Shown here: positions 25,901-38,677 of the stretch, in pieces | Layout: each line of letters starts with the position of its first letter | How positions within the stretch are numbered: the first letter of the stretch is position 1 | Assembly (NCBI GenBank): GCA_030268105.1 | Contig: BSDZ01000011.1 | Coordinates: 868,001 to 932,000, forward strand | Source: Volvox africanus | Taxonomy: Eukaryota > Chlorophyta > Chlorophyceae > Chlamydomonadales > Volvocaceae | Direction: 5' to 3' | DNA: 64,000 nucleotides | Translations under genes and position numbers: made by a program | The notes under the pieces: generated by a model | Seen by the model: only the letters and a program-made list of their open reading frames with translations | The model's database searches: none | Told to the model about the DNA's origin: nothing

Positions 25901-28409
25901 ATGGGCAGCCTCGACGGATTCATTCAGCGTGTCCGAGAATGTAATACCGGTCTCGAAGAGCTTCCTAGTTTAACTGCCTTTCTTATCGATGGCAAGGAAG
26001 TCGGGAAATTAAAGCTCAGGTGTGCAATTGGGGCAATTTAGCGCTGTTTAATTCGGGCCAATCGCATATTAAAATAAAGGGGAAAACACGCGTCATATTT
26101 CTGCAGATTTGTAGACCAATTAAGGCGTTTTCCTAAAGTGTTCATTGTTGAGGGCACGCCTGGCCCGTCTGGGCGGGTGACTCTGGCGCCCGACCTTGAC
26201 ACCTGCGACAAGCGGTCTGCCAAAGTCGCAGGTGGGTCAGGTGTACTGAGAGAAGTTTATGGGGAATCTTCCCATTGGGTTGGGGTGCCCCGGCCCCTTC
26301 CGGGAGGGGCATAATTGACTTCGGGTGGGCCTGCAGCGACAGATGGGGATACATTACTGCCAACCCCGTCAAGCCTTCTGGCTGATATTATCCCTCCATT
26401 TATCCGACTTAAGCAGGTAAGCTCAACCATATCTCAATCGCTCGCTGAAGCGGTCACGCCCACCCGTCCCTGCAGGGCCCCCATCCCGCTCTCCCTCCCT
26501 CCCTCGCTGACCTTTCGACCCTTCCTTGCCCTGTCCGCTACCCGATCAGTCTCCCACACATCCTCATGTCCACCACCTCATATGCAGAAGTGCTTCAGGT
26601 CCTCCGTACCGAAGGCTTCATTACCGGCTGGCGCGATGAGCTGTACCCCGTGGTTGCCGCCTTTAACGACCTGCCGCTGCTACTCGTGGAACGAGCGGCC
26701 GCCACCCATCTAGGCATCAAGGCGTACGGAGTTCACATCAACGGCTTTGTACGGGACCCCGCCACTGGGGCCCTGCGGCTGTGGGTGGCACGCAGGTCGC
26801 AAACTAAGCCCAACTGGCCGGGGAAGCTTGACCACATCGTGGCGGGGGGCCAGGTGGGAAGCGTTAAGGGGAAAATCGATAACACAGGGATGCGTCAACA
26901 GCGTCAGCCTCTGGGGAGGCATCGGGAGGCTGGCGGTAGCTCCCAAGGAGGCTACATGGAGAGAGGAGGCGTACAAGCTGCTTTCCTATATTGCCTTCGA
27001 AGACTTTAAAGGAGAGGATGTTGCTGCCCCTTCCGCAGAGGCGAGCCTCACGTGCCTATTATGGAAGCCTTAACTTGCCAAGGAGCTGAGTCGTCCTTGT
27101 AGTTGTGGGTGGTTCCGGAGCTGTGCCCACTCACCAGAAGCGGCCCCCAATATCATCAGTCTGAACAGTATCACGCCATGCACAGGCGTAAGGCCCCACT
27201 GGGAAGTAGCTGCGTTGCGCGATTAATTAACGGGCAACATGGGAATGCACCGCCTGTTGCCTCCCCGGTGTGCGTGTGCGTGTTTGTCTCGCAGCCACAT
27301 GGCCTTAGCTGTCGGGACAATGTGCTGAAGGAGTGTTCAGAGGAGGCAGGAATTCCCCCTGAGCTGGCGGCCACTGCACGGCCCGTGGGCGCCGTCTCAT
27401 ATCTCACTATTGCTGCTAACGGCTACAAGCCCGATGTGCTGTTCTGCTACGACCTGGAGCTGCCCCCAGACTTTGTTCCCACACCGCAGGTGAGGTTCTG
27501 GCCATCCTCAGGTTGTAAGGGGAGTGGGAGACGGGGCCATTACGCCCGGTGGGACGGGGTGGAGTGGTTCACTAGAAGGCCCTATGTAGCGATGCTGAAG
27601 CTGCAAGAGCTGCAGGCCCATTCGCCGCGTTTGCATCTCAGCATCTGCCTGTACCCTCCCCCAGTACTGACCCACCGCTTTCACCGTGTTGCGATCCCCT
27701 GCCCCGGTGCTTCTCTCTGACCTCTGGGCTTTAGGATGGCGAAGTGTCAGAGTTCAACCTCAAACCGATCGAGGAAGTGGCAGAGATTGTGGCCACTACC
27801 ACCGAGTTTAAGACCAATTGCTGGTATTTGTGTGGGGGCCGGGGGGTAGGAGGAGGTGTTAAGGAGTCACGTCTGCCCGTTCATACCCCATGCGCTGATG
27901 CTGAAGCTCCACCCTGAGCGGCCCCCTGCACAGCGCCATCAACCAAAATGAGCATCTGCACCAGGAACTCCTATGTACCGTTCTCTGGTGTATGCCACTG
28001 CTTCCTGTAATGCAGTTTGTAATGTCACTTTCCGTATGCGAGTTATAATCGCTTATGCTTACTGGTGTAAACCGGTGGCCTGAATGATGATCAGCACACA
28101 TCTACGTGCCACTTGGCATTTCGTTGGCAGATGGCCCCATCGCTCGGCCCATCTGCCCGCTTCCATGTGTACGTCCGCCTGCGCAAAATCCCCGTTACAT
28201 CCTCTCCTCACCGCCTCCCTGCCCCTGCCTCCCTGGCTGTCTGCCGCATCCCCCCGGTCCGGTCCGCGTGCCTTCGCGCGCCTCCCCAACTCCCTGATTG
28301 CTACAGCCTTGTGATCGTGGACTTCCTCATCCGGCACGGATACATCACCCCCGAGCAGAGGGGCTATCTGCAGCTGGTCGCGGCCCTGAGGAGCGGGGAT
28401 TGCAGTTGA
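25901..28409 (+). CDS. Nudix hydrolase 20-like protein (DUF4743 plus Nudix domain)
   Basis: Seven exons: 25901-26019, 26107-26231, 26337-26416, about 26476-26853, 27295-27489, 27735-27823, 28307-28409, about 362 residues. The first two encode the N-terminal DUF4743-type region (AFLIDGKEVGKLKLR, VDQLRRFPKVFIVEG). The fourth reads WRDELYPVVAAFNDLPLLLV, AATHLGIKAYGVHINGFVRD, WPGKLDHIVAGGQ. The fifth carries the Nudix helix DNVLKECSEEAGI and GYKPDVLFCYDLELPPDFVP, with Asp where relatives often have Glu. The last ends LVIVDFLIRHGYITPEQRG. Plant NUDT20/24 and yeast Tnr3 C-terminal domains share this architecture; family members act on thiamine-derived diphosphates or related compounds. The start of exon 4 is uncertain: the only phase-0 acceptor (26475) leaves a pyrimidine-rich segment as coding. 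Confidence 0.88.
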
Positions 28410-29133
28410 TTTAGTGGGATGAGGGCGGGCACCAGGCCGGAGCCAGGATTTACAGGAATAACGATGGAGGAATCTTCCTGCAGCGCGGTCGGTCTAGTCA
28501 AGGAATGGAGAGCGGTTATGTAAGCCGAGGGGCGGCGCGAGCTGGAGGGGTCGCAGTAGCATCTGACTGGGTAACCGGTCGTCTGTTTGATGGTTGGGGA
28601 AACGTGCACGGATTTCGATCAGGTTGGGACCTGGAGCGAAGACTCTTGCTGGAGGTGGGCCTTTTGGTCAGTTTTTAATTGCTTGGAGGCTTCAGGGCTG
28701 GGGTCGGTGGCAGCGGGCCCCTGCCCGAATAGTGCGCACCTCTTTTTTCACCCGCTTTCCGTCGCCTTCTGTTAACTTCTACTGGTTTATACTTTTGGCA
28801 GTGGTCCTTTGACGGTTTCAGCCTTTTACCCTTTCAGCCTCCTGTGGGCCTTACGGACTCGAAAAGGCTCCGCACCTCGGCTTGTCCTCACCATCATGAT
28901 GTTCGGCATCCCACTTCATTGCCATTCAATACAATTTCTCAACGACAGCAACAGCTATATGCAAACCGGCTTGTAAAGTTATGATATCATTTCACTATAA
29001 CAGTAGATAGTCGACCGCATTTTTACGCGAAGATACCGAGAGTTCCAACAAATGCTTTATCTTGCTCCGTGCAACTAATCACCTGCAACCTACCTGGGTT
29101 CTGCCGTGCATAGCTTAAATTTGTCACCTTTCG
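28410..29133. other. Spacer between the Nudix-20-like gene and HAUS4
   Basis: Tandem genes flank it, so it holds a 3' UTR and a promoter. I see no further coding sequence or RNA gene. Confidence 0.3.
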
Positions 29134-30970
29134 ATGGCTGTCGACTTCTTATGGCGCGAACTGTTGCTCCTGCAAGGACAGAATGGTAAGTCATGCACAG
29201 ATAATGGTTTGCGCAATTTAAGGTATTCGGGCATTATTTGAACGGCGTCTGGTCTTCATTTTGCGGTGTCTTGACAGCTACCCGAGCCGAGGCCAACTGG
29301 GTAGAAACCTCCGAAGCGCGAACATCCTACTTGACTCAACAAAGCATCTTGGAAGAGATTTCCTTCGTCTCTCTGAGCAGGGAACTTTCTTTGCCTGAGG
29401 TATGTGGATTCAGCCATCCGCTGCAGCATGGAAGGTCCGATGCCTTAACAACATGCATGCATGCGTATACATGCAGAGTTTTGGAAAGGAGAAGGGTGAT
29501 TTGGACGGAAATCTTAACGCCGATACTTTCTTTGGGTTGGGTAGGTCTACTATCTCCATTAAGGTTGCCGTTCAGGCACGTGAATAACAGATGGTTATGT
29601 CCCCTATAGATGATGGCTGCAGCGTTTCCGATCAAGATCGTTCTCAAAGCGAGGTAATCCTGAACTAGCCGACGGTCTTGTGCATGCTCTCGCACAAGAA
29701 ACTAATTATGCACGCAGGGTGTTGTGATGGAGGTTTCTAACGCGTTGATCGCACGTGGCAAGCGGTGGCAGGAGCGTGTTCCGCCGCCCGCAGGTGATCT
29801 AACCTCTCACACGGTGCCAACATGGGGATTGGAAAAGGTTTGCTCACGCCCTAAGGTGTTGACAGTTGTATCATGACTTTGCTTGAGCGAGAGAGAGCTA
29901 TTTGGGTTTCAACTAGGGCATTTGTGCCGATGCAGGGTCACGTGGACGGATATCGTTTGGGTCTGGCCCAAAGACCGGCAGTGCTCTAGCCGCCGAGACG
30001 GAGGCACTTCAAGCGATGCTCCAAGCAACTCAGGCGCACCTGATCATGATCGACCGTATGAAGGAGGGCATAGAAGAGGGTATTCTAAAGCAGCAGGACA
30101 AGATTGACAAGGTGATCTTGGCATAGCAGGCACGCTGGGGCATCGCTTGAAGTGGTGCCTTTTGGGGGATACGGGGATGGATGCGTTGTCTCTACATATT
30201 AGCTCACGGATTCTCCACCTGTCTGGACGTATCGGCAACGTTGCTTCACTGCTTTACAAATTTCCTTGCTGAATTTTCATTGACTTGTGTTATCTTGTAT
30301 CCAAACATTGCTTGCAGACTGAGTTCATGCTGGCCATTACCCGTGCTAAGGCGTCTATTCTTAAGCTGCAATCACTCGAATATCATTTTATGTCGGCTAC
30401 GTATAAAGCAGAGGACGTGGTGGCTCTGAACAAAATCTGGGACGAACTGACAACCCGCATCCAGCGCCTGCGGACACAGCTTGCAGATGTGAGTGAACAT
30501 GGCCTTTTTACCACCCGGCTATGTAGGGCTGTTACGGGGTCGCCTGTTTCGCCGGCGGGCCTCAAAAGCAGTAATTAGGGGGGACGTTAAATGCTACAAT
30601 GGGGCCTGTTAATGTATTATGAATTGCAATTACGAGTGTGAGCTCATGGGAAGGCCTTCCTAACTTGATCACCGCTCTATAGTAGTATTGAAATTCTTTT
30701 GCCCGAAGCTAAACGATGTTTATCGAGAACGTACCTCTTTGGATGTCCTCCGCATAGGCACAGAAGCGCCTCGCCGTGTACCGCGGCCTGGGCCCTGCAT
30801 TCCACGACCAGCTTGCCCAGTTCCGTGACGTGCAACGCCGGCTGCTCGACGCGCAGTATATGCTAGAAAACTTCAATAAGATCAACAGTGAGCTGGAGGA
30901 CGGTGCGGTCGACATGATGATGGCCGGATCTCACCTGGACTGCGATGACGGTGGCTTCGTAGTGTACTAG
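29134..30970 (+). CDS. HAUS4: HAUS augmin-like complex subunit 4 (AUG4)
   Basis: Seven phase-consistent exons: 29134-29185, 29278-29399, 29591-29653, 29718-29793, 29936-30111, 30318-30488, 30758-30970, 290 residues. The augmin complex recruits gamma-tubulin to existing spindle microtubules. The protein is almost wholly helical. The C-terminal half aligns by eye with plant AUG4: ILKLQSLEYHFMSATYKAED followed by VVALNKIWDEL, then KRLAVYRGLGPAFHDQLAQF and VQRRLLDAQYMLENFNKI, in the place of the AUG4 'YQGVDPHFD...ARQY...LENMQW' block. An alternative acceptor at 29609 for exon 3 would break the phase, so 29591 was chosen. It is shorter than the recalled human (about 360) and Arabidopsis (about 420) proteins, mainly at the N-terminus. 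Identification relies on recalled family sequence and needs a profile search to confirm. Confidence 0.65.
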
Positions 30971-32294
30971 CATGTCGGTTGTGGCGATCTGGTTGTGGCG
31001 AACAGGTTGGGATCAGGGACTACTATGGGAGAAGGTTTTTTCCTGTGTTGAGACGTAGGGGATGTCGCTATTGCTACACAGATTATATGGATGTATATAA
31101 GCATCTAGCACCTGGAGGGAGATACAGCTGCGTAGGATTTTCTCCATGTATCCAGATGTTGCAGGGTGACGCGTCGGTGGTATGCGGTAGGTGTCTCCCT
31201 GATGCCTTGGGAGGCTCCTTGAATTATTTAGGTGTAGCTCAATTGGCAGCTAAGAGGGTAGAAAGGGTTACCAGATTAATTTGATGCATTTTCAGTATAC
31301 CTACATTTGGTATAAAACTGCACGTGGTGTGTAATTGACTCACCATTTCATGCCATTTGGATTTAAAACTCTACCGTTGCCCCCAGGCGCAGCAAAGGGC
31401 ACACGATGTGGTACAGAAGTAGGGAACAGGCGCCGCTGGTAGTATCACAATCAGCCAGGCCCATGGCACCGCGCTGTATTGTATTAAAAACCAAATATGC
31501 AACCGTCAAGCATCGGCTCTTAGCGAAATTGCACAAGATGCTATTGAAGACGCCGATTAGCTGCCCAACGCTACTACTTACGTCACGTCCTTAAAGACTC
31601 TATAGACCAACCCTCGTAACCAGATGCAAGTTGTAACTTAAGGTGTGTACAGTGAATGCAGGTAAATAAAAAGCGAATACGTAACAATGTACAGGATTTG
31701 GCGTGGGAGCTACTGGCGGTCCATCTTATCCGACTTTCGCTTTACGAACACAGGACAGCATGCAAACAAAACAAGGAAACGGCGAAGACAGGAACAGGGC
31801 GGCCACGATCTTCCAGTGATGCAATCGCTGCTACTAACGTCCAGGAGCCAAACGGCCTGGACTCCGAAACCACCTCGAGGACCACCCCTGCAGAACCTCG
31901 GCGAACTACGGAAAGCTTCACCACGACGCCATTGCAAAACTTCTTTGTCCGCCATTAAAAGTTTCTCGAAAACAAGGGTTTGAAATAGCGCTCACCACCT
32001 ACCGACCAGCAGATACGCAAACAAGGCTAGAACACAATGAATTACAACTCCCATCTTAGTCTAGACGAATCCATCCAATCATACCAAGGCCTCACCACGA
32101 AGCGCCCACCAGCAGACTGTCGAATGGCTTAGGCAGCTGCCGTTCCTATCACGAATGTAGGGAATCTCGTTCTTCTCGTTCTGACACAGAATTCGAGGTT
32201 ACCATATGACCCGTAGAAAGGAAAACCCGGGCCATGCCCTGCTGGCTCCCTTTGTCGCGCCGAGACTCCTGCAGCACCCATCCGTGAAGTTAAC
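30971..32294. other. Spacer without recognised gene
   Basis: It lies between the HAUS4 stop and the stop of the convergent minus-strand gene. Both 3' UTRs fall here. A tRNA A-box-like string at 31224-31240 has no B box. The plus-strand frame at 31656-31958 shows no domain. Confidence 0.3.
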
Positions 32295-33760
32295 CTAATG
32301 GGCGGTCACCGGAGCCCCGCCCTCGACATCCATGGCGGAAGAAAGGCCAGCTTCCACAGCCGAAAGGACCATCTGCACAAATCGTGGAAATCCACGATGA
32401 GGATGTCAACATATGAGGCTCCTGACTGCTGACTCGTGACATGGGAGCACACCTTAGTGAAGGCGCGGCGGCAATAGCCCTGAGCTCGTACAAAGAGAAT
32501 ATGAAATTCGATACACACAAACGTGATGCAAAATAAAACCCCATGAACAAATGATATCATACGAACGCGCCAAAGGTAAGTCTGGTGAGCCCATATACCT
32601 GGGGCTGAGAAATCAGGAGCTTCACTGGGTCGCAGCCGGGGACAATCCGCGTGCAGTTGCACAGCACCAGCTTGATGTCACAGTACAACAAATGAGGTTC
32701 CTCCGCAACCAGCACTGGCACATTGATGCCGGGCAGGGCGGCGCGCAGCTCATCCAACCGCGCAGCCAATGCTGCTGAATCTTTAAATTCTTGTAGCAAC
32801 CGCGGATGCTTGGCCACCAACCTGCCACCGAAGGGCACGGATGAAACATGTGCCTGCATATCTCCACCATATGGATGCCACCAAAAGTTAAGACATGCAA
32901 TAGCTCTCTGATCTGCAGCGGATTTCAGAACCTCTGATTGTGTAGCCGTAACCATGCTAGTCTTAATGCTTCATGGCCATCCTGAGGCTTCCCAGAACCG
33001 CATCAATGTCTCTGGCATGTGTGCGTGCCTTACTGGCTTAGGTTTACTCCCGGCAAGCAATCGCGCAAGCCGATTAACTGTGCAGTCAGCCCGGGAAGAT
33101 CAGCCAGCAGCGGCTCCAGGATATCCACTCGGGTGCACTCCATCCGCGTTAAAAGGTCGGGAAGTAGTCTTCCCAATTGTTCGGCGCGCGACTCAACCTC
33201 GGTCGTTGTGCAACTGAGGGCGCCATGTGCAACGTCAAACAGGAGGACTTTACATTAAGTCCGGTGGACACACTTCACCAAGCTCAACACCGATAGAACA
33301 CCAAGTACAGCCCCCATATGCCGCTAATGACACGGACCTATGGAAGAGCTTATACGTTTATGACTAAGTATATCGTGTGCCTCTCGGCGTTACACGAGCT
33401 AAAACCCTGGCCCCCATAGCCACTTACCCAAGTCGCTCACTCAACACGAGCTTCAGAAGCTGCAGTTGTGCGCTTTGGTCCCAGGCAAGGTACCGTTCGT
33501 TGCACTACACGCACGTGATACAAGCTCTGACTTTACAGGTCCCTTGTCTTGCCGCAGAAAATATACGTCAAGCCCACCTGAAACCCGAATTTCCATGGCG
33601 TATTAGGGGATGTGCCAGATTCGAGTGCACTTGCTTTGAACGTATTCGGCGAGCTTCCGGTACTCCTTAAGCCGCAAGGCATTACAAGATGCATCGGTAT
33701 CCAGCCTTTGTTATTAGTGACATTAAAGGCCTGTAAGAAACGACGCTTCAACAATAACAT
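32295..33760 (-). CDS. Small helical-repeat protein, probably organelle-targeted, function unknown
   Basis: Five exons join in phase: 33578-33760, 33428-33459, 33034-33213, 32599-32821, 32295-32372, 231 residues. The start MLLLKRRFLQAFNV is basic and Ser/Thr-rich with no early acidic residue, typical of a mitochondrial or plastid leader. The mature part carries about five helical repeats of roughly 30-37 residues, each with a Leu-rich helix, Leu-Pro-Gly and a hydrophobic/Asp segment: LGRLLPDLLTRMECTRVDIL, LTAQLIGLRDCLPGVNLSQL, LDELRAALPGINVPVLVAEE, RIVPGCDPVKLLISQPQ. Two repeats are cut by introns at equivalent places. It ends AVEAGLSSAMDVEGGAPVTAH. The layout recalls organelle helical-repeat proteins such as mTERFs, but the motif is not the mTERF one. 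I recall similar unannotated algal and plant proteins; no function can be stated. Confidence 0.7.
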
Positions 33761-35821
33761 TGTGGTAAAGGTTCGCTCCAAGGCTGGTTGCGTCGTAAAT
33801 ATTGGCGCTTCCGATCGGCTAGCTCTATCTCGACCTAGCGGTCATCGGAAGTCCTGGTGACTTAACGGTTGATGTTTCCTTGCACCGAAACCACTTTTGG
33901 CGTATAGGATAGAGCTTCGTAAGCTTTTATTTATAGTTTGTACGGATAATTATATCATTTCTGTTTGCAGGGGCTATCAACTTGCGGCTTGGGATTTTTG
34001 CCATTCCATGATTTGTCCCGGGACCTGGGATGATTGTCGTAGCGGTGGTGGTAATCAATATTCTGAGTACGCGGATACTGATGCTTTAGCAATTATGAAT
34101 AATAAGTGGAATTGCGATGTGCGAAATGGCCGGCCCTTGATGCACACAGCCAAAGGATTCGGACAGCCTTCAAGAGAAGGGAAGCTATAATTTATTAGGA
34201 CTTTAAGTTTATAAGATCTACTTAAAAAGATTGACAACAATTCGCGCCAACGAGACCGATAAGGTCCGAAGTTAGAAGCTTTGGACGAGCAGGACCTAAT
34301 TCCCCGACCACTTACTGACGACATGCTATTTCACTTCTTACAGTCGGGTCTGCGATCGTTCTAACGTGATGCCAGTTGCAGTGACAGCTAGAAATATTAG
34401 CACTATTATTTATTGTTTTTATTTTTTTCAAAGCGTTACATCTCTATATTCATATGCGAGTATAATCCTTATAATATCATCTAAGATGTAGAGATATAAA
34501 ATTGGACGTTTGGTCCTGTGTTCGAAACTCAGCCAATGACAATCCGTTCATTATATAATCCCAAGATTGCATAAACATAGAAAATCTATGCCTATTTTCC
34601 GAAGAACTACTCTGTAACATCCGCTATTGACTCCAACCAAACTTGACAGTTAGACGAACCGCGGGTCCGCTGGCCGTCTAGTGCCTGCAGCCGTCTCCAG
34701 CAACCACCCAACAGCTGCCAGTCTCGCATCTGCCACATCTATTTGGACACCATATCCCCGACCAACACATCGGTGCACGAATTTTGGGATCATTGGTAAC
34801 CTAATTCCTTGTGGATGCATTTGTAAATGCATTTTATCCCACCTATTACCATAGGAAGGGCTGGAAGATCTGTAGGCCCGTAGGCCTGAGCAGTGCAACG
34901 AGCCAGACACAGTTCCATGGCAGCGAAGGACCGCCTTGTCGATGCCTCAACCTTATTGTTTAATGTCGTTCACAGTCTGGCGGGGAGATGACGGGATGAT
35001 GACAGGGGCACTTCTCCTTAGAAGCTCTTTCTTAAAACAACTTCGTCCAAATTCTACGAATGGAATAAGATATTGTTTTGTTGACAGACGTCCGTAATTG
35101 ACATCGCGCATCGCAACACGTTCGCCGTACATCACCCCCGCATCGGCATGTGGCACCTCCTACCATCACGTAGTGCACCCCTGCGCCTGAAGACTCGGGT
35201 TGCCACCTGGACCATTCCCCGGTCGCTGCTGCCCTCCTTGACAAAAGGGCCTTTTACTACATTCAACTCTTATTTCCCGCCCTCACAAGCCCCCACGTAC
35301 GTACACATGCACGCACAATACACACAAACACTCATACATACACTAGCGTCACAGGCCCCATGCCTGTCAGCATCTGTCTATCCGTCCGTCCTGCACAACA
35401 TCTGCGCATGTGCCGTGTGTGTTTCAATTCAGCAAGCTCCGAAACCGCTAGCCGACCAGCTCTCCCAGCCATCAATTCTTCCTTGTTCTTTTCCATGCCT
35501 TCCCCCCTTCGCTCTCCCCGGGCCCCCCCCCTCTTCGCACACATACACATTCACACCAATCTCCTTCCCGGCCTCCCCACCGCCCTTACCATCTCCTCGT
35601 TCGGCTTCTTGACCTTTTGCCCCCCACCGGCCGGTCATGGTAATGATAATAGAGAGATGTACGGCGCTCTTTCGTGAACGTCCGAGAAACCCGACTCCCG
35701 TGTGCCTAAGATAATGTGGGTGATGTGCTCGAGATACTTTAGGCCGTCGTGGCTTAAGAGAGGGACGGTTTTCGGTTATGGTTTTCGGTGACAGTGGATC
35801 TAGACGGTCTCGACGGTCATT
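33761..35821. other. AT-richer region without recognised gene
   Basis: 34380-34600 is notably AT-rich. 35280-35560 is a pyrimidine-rich, CA-containing stretch with open frames on both strands but no domain. No tRNA or structural RNA could be supported; a TTCGAAA string near 34522 lacks the pairing arms. Confidence 0.3.
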
Positions 35822-35982
35822 TTACTTGAGGGATTTGGACACGATCTCAAACACGTTATCAGTGATGCCCGGATGCGACACAATGCGCGCAAGCTGGGCC
35901 CTCGTCATGACCTGTCGTTTCGTGTCGTGCTGCCGCCAGGTGGGGAAGGTTGACACCATGCGCACAACGCAATCTTTTGGGG
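35822..35982 (-). pseudogene. Orphan last exon of an M1 (PepN/alanyl) aminopeptidase
   Basis: Minus-strand reading gives VVRMVSTFPTWRQHDTKRQV, then MTRAQLARIVSHPGITDNVF and EIVSKSLK before TAA. This follows the extreme C-terminus of PepN-type M1 aminopeptidases closely (family ending 'NPQVAARM...RWRRYD..RQ.LMRAQLE.I....GLS.NVFEI.SKSL'). A CAAAAG acceptor lies at its 5' side. I found no upstream exon with the zinc-binding HEXXH domain or the rest of the helical C-terminal domain between here and the next gene at 38678. It is either the last exon of a gene with very distant exons or a dispersed gene fragment. Confidence 0.6.
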
Positions 35983-35994
35983 CTTTTGAAGTTA

Positions 35995-36023
35995 GGGAGT
36001 TGGGAGTTGGGAGTTGGGAGTTG
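35995..36023. repeat. GGGAGTT tandem repeat
   Basis: About four copies of a 7-base unit lie immediately upstream (minus sense) of the acceptor of the aminopeptidase exon. Confidence 0.85.
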
Positions 36024-38677
36024 AAGTTGGAAAATGATTTGTCGATTAAACCTGGTTTCATCATTCCTCATTCCATATCTCTGGAAGGATACGCCGTACA
36101 TATCGTTTATTACTGTCCGCGCGCAGTACGGCATCGCCCATGCGTTTACCGTACGTCTCCTTATACGTCTCCGTACAACCCTTGTTTCTTCGGCACATCC
36201 TGTAACGTTTCCCTCAATTCAAACCATGCACGCACACATACACACACACACACTCTCTGTGTGACGGAATTGTTGGCATGCATGCAAATACGCAGGTTAG
36301 CGCTAGCCATTCCGCAGGTGATTGTGGGGTCCCCCCTGCTTGTATTATGCCGCCTGGCCCATAGCCATGACTACACAGGCAGGATGCTGACTAACAACCA
36401 AAGCCCTTCACGCAGGCGTTTTAAACATGTATGCAGGAGTCATGAGATGTATGAGGAGGCTGGGCTTGCTCCTGGATGGACTTAATGCCTTTGGGGGGGA
36501 TATGTTATCTCCAGATGTTTATGACTGATGCGTTGAACGGGGACCTAATTAGCTGTGAGAGTGGCTTTCTTGGCGGGGATGTCTTGCATGTCACTAGGGT
36601 AGGTGGCCTATGGGTTGGAAGTGCTGGAGGCCCTACGTGTGTGTATCTGGACATCCGCCTCTGCTTGAATGCCTAGATCTTTCGACACCACGTTAGAGGT
36701 TTCTATTCATCATCGTTGTTTGTGCAGGTCGGGGGCAGGCATGTGTAACCCGTTGCATCTGGCTTTCATGATTTCGTGCCTGATCTCCTCGCCGTTCGTT
36801 TCCTAACACCTCAACGTCTAAGACACGTGACTGCCATTTCGGCATGAGGTAGCGGTGGCATGTCACGCCGTATTACCGTACCAATGACACATCTACAACA
36901 TGCGGTTCATAGATTATGGGAGTTGGCTTGGGCCTTGAAAAAACTGGAGTTGTTATGGCATAGAAACACTCCCTGTAGGGAGCTGTGCGTCCCTTAGGCT
37001 GCAACAATGGCTCCTACTGGCTGCGGCTTGATAACAGAACCTAACCCTAAGACCGGCTCGGAAACTAACTTGGGTGACGCTCCGATCCTCATACAGTCCA
37101 CGTAGAAGAAAGAAGGATAACGAAGTAAAAGTGTCGGTCGATTACGCTCAAGAAGTAAGGACGACGCTTCTAGAACCAAGTGAACAGTTTCACATGTCTC
37201 GTCATCACTAAAACATCCATTCGATTCTAACGTCGTACAGCCGCCCATCATCAAACATACGAATGCCATCACGACCACTAGCCACGATCGAGCCATTGCA
37301 AACAATAAAGGATAGTAATATAGATATGCGAACAAATTTAATGACTGGTCGGCGAGCTCTTCGGGCATCACGCTCTACCTTCCACTATTTCCGTGCCGTA
37401 CGGTTCGGCCGAGATATAAAAAGATTTTTTCCCACCGCAACCCAACCAACTTAGGCATAGGTATCCGACCATATGATTCATATCTTGAAAAGACAACTTA
37501 TTATTGCGGTATAATTATTGCGCATTTGCTGAATAGCCAAAGCTGTGGTACTCTCTATGTCCGGTAGCATAACCCGTCGTGTCAGGCGGTTGATTGTAAC
37601 GGCTATGGCCGTTTGCCCAATTGGATTGCGAGTACCACGCGCAAAGCGTGGAGAGGGTTACCGAAGAATATAGTTCTAATAGGCACCATATGGTTTCCCA
37701 ATCACGCCGCCGCCATTCCTAATAACTAGTACTGTCACAGCTACTGCCAGCAGTGGTTAGAGAATACAGCCACAGCTTTGCAAGGCAATAAGTAATGAAA
37801 CGTGGAGCCGATCGTTGCACATGCTGGGACGGACTATGATCCACGCACCCCTTTTCGCAGCTGTGGCAGTAGACGTGGTCTTACCACAATCCACGGTTGC
37901 ATCCTGGCGTGCATATGTCCTCCGATATATTTTCTTAGCCCAGCCAGCAGCGAGTACCAAGCAACTGAAGCCTCAGCACAGCTCCCTTGCCAGCCGTATC
38001 CAAGGTTGATTTAAACACGTGGTTGTCAAACCTCAGATCCCAACACACCTCAGCATTGTGTGTGGTGCAGCGCAACAGATACCCATCTAACTACCCAACT
38101 AATCAATAAAGTAGATAAAACAACATGCACATTATTGTAAATGTCATGCACTACTGGCAAGGGCAGGGATTGCGACGCAGCTGGAAAAGGACGCCCGTTC
38201 CTTGCCTCTTCACGTTCGGCCCGCTTCAGCCCGGTCGTTCGCCCCGGTCAGGGCCCCCGGTGTCCTTTCAGGGCAAGTCGTCCACAGTGTAACACCCATT
38301 CCTACGCGTGTTTCAAAAGCTACAACTTTTTTCAGAAGCGCGTCGGCGAACAGTGCTGTCACAATTCCTTACAACCCTATAGGTGGGATATAAAACCGCC
38401 ATCCTGCTATGCTGATAAAGGATAAATATAACCCCAGGCGATATACTCATGGGCAGCTGCTTACGTATGCCAACCAACGAGTGTCGATGCGTCGATACAC
38501 TGTATACAGCTCTGTAACTGTGCACATGCCTCTGTGCGCCTTGATTGCCTGATAAGACCCATTAACCAATGGGCCTTGCAGGCCGACGCACTCAGTGCCA
38601 TGAAAACAAAATGTATGCCATAATGCCAAATGTGTTGCGGCGGATTGCGTGTAAGTCATTTCCCCCTCGTTCCTTCG
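36024..38677. other. Region without confident gene
   Basis: A minus-strand frame at 36994-37296 begins MARSWLVVVMAFVCLMMGGC, which looks like a signal peptide, and continues for 100 residues with several cysteines; it has no family and was not called. No aminopeptidase exon was found. The rest has short frames only. Confidence 0.3.

Noticed and set aside
29610..29653. Alternative HAUS4 exon beginning MMAAAFPIK
   Set aside because: It leaves phase 2, which would put a stop directly after the next acceptor; using acceptor 29590 keeps the frame.
31220..31275. tRNA gene with A box TAGCTCAATTGG
   Set aside because: No B box or T arm follows, and the D stem closes only partly.
34480..34545. tRNA-like TTCGAAA loop
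   Set aside because: The flanking T stem has a mismatch and no acceptor or anticodon arm exists.
36994..37296. Signal-peptide/lipobox-like 100-residue minus-strand frame
   Set aside because: Hydrophobic start with GGC is suggestive, but no family, no splice support, and a bacterial lipobox has no meaning in nuclear DNA.
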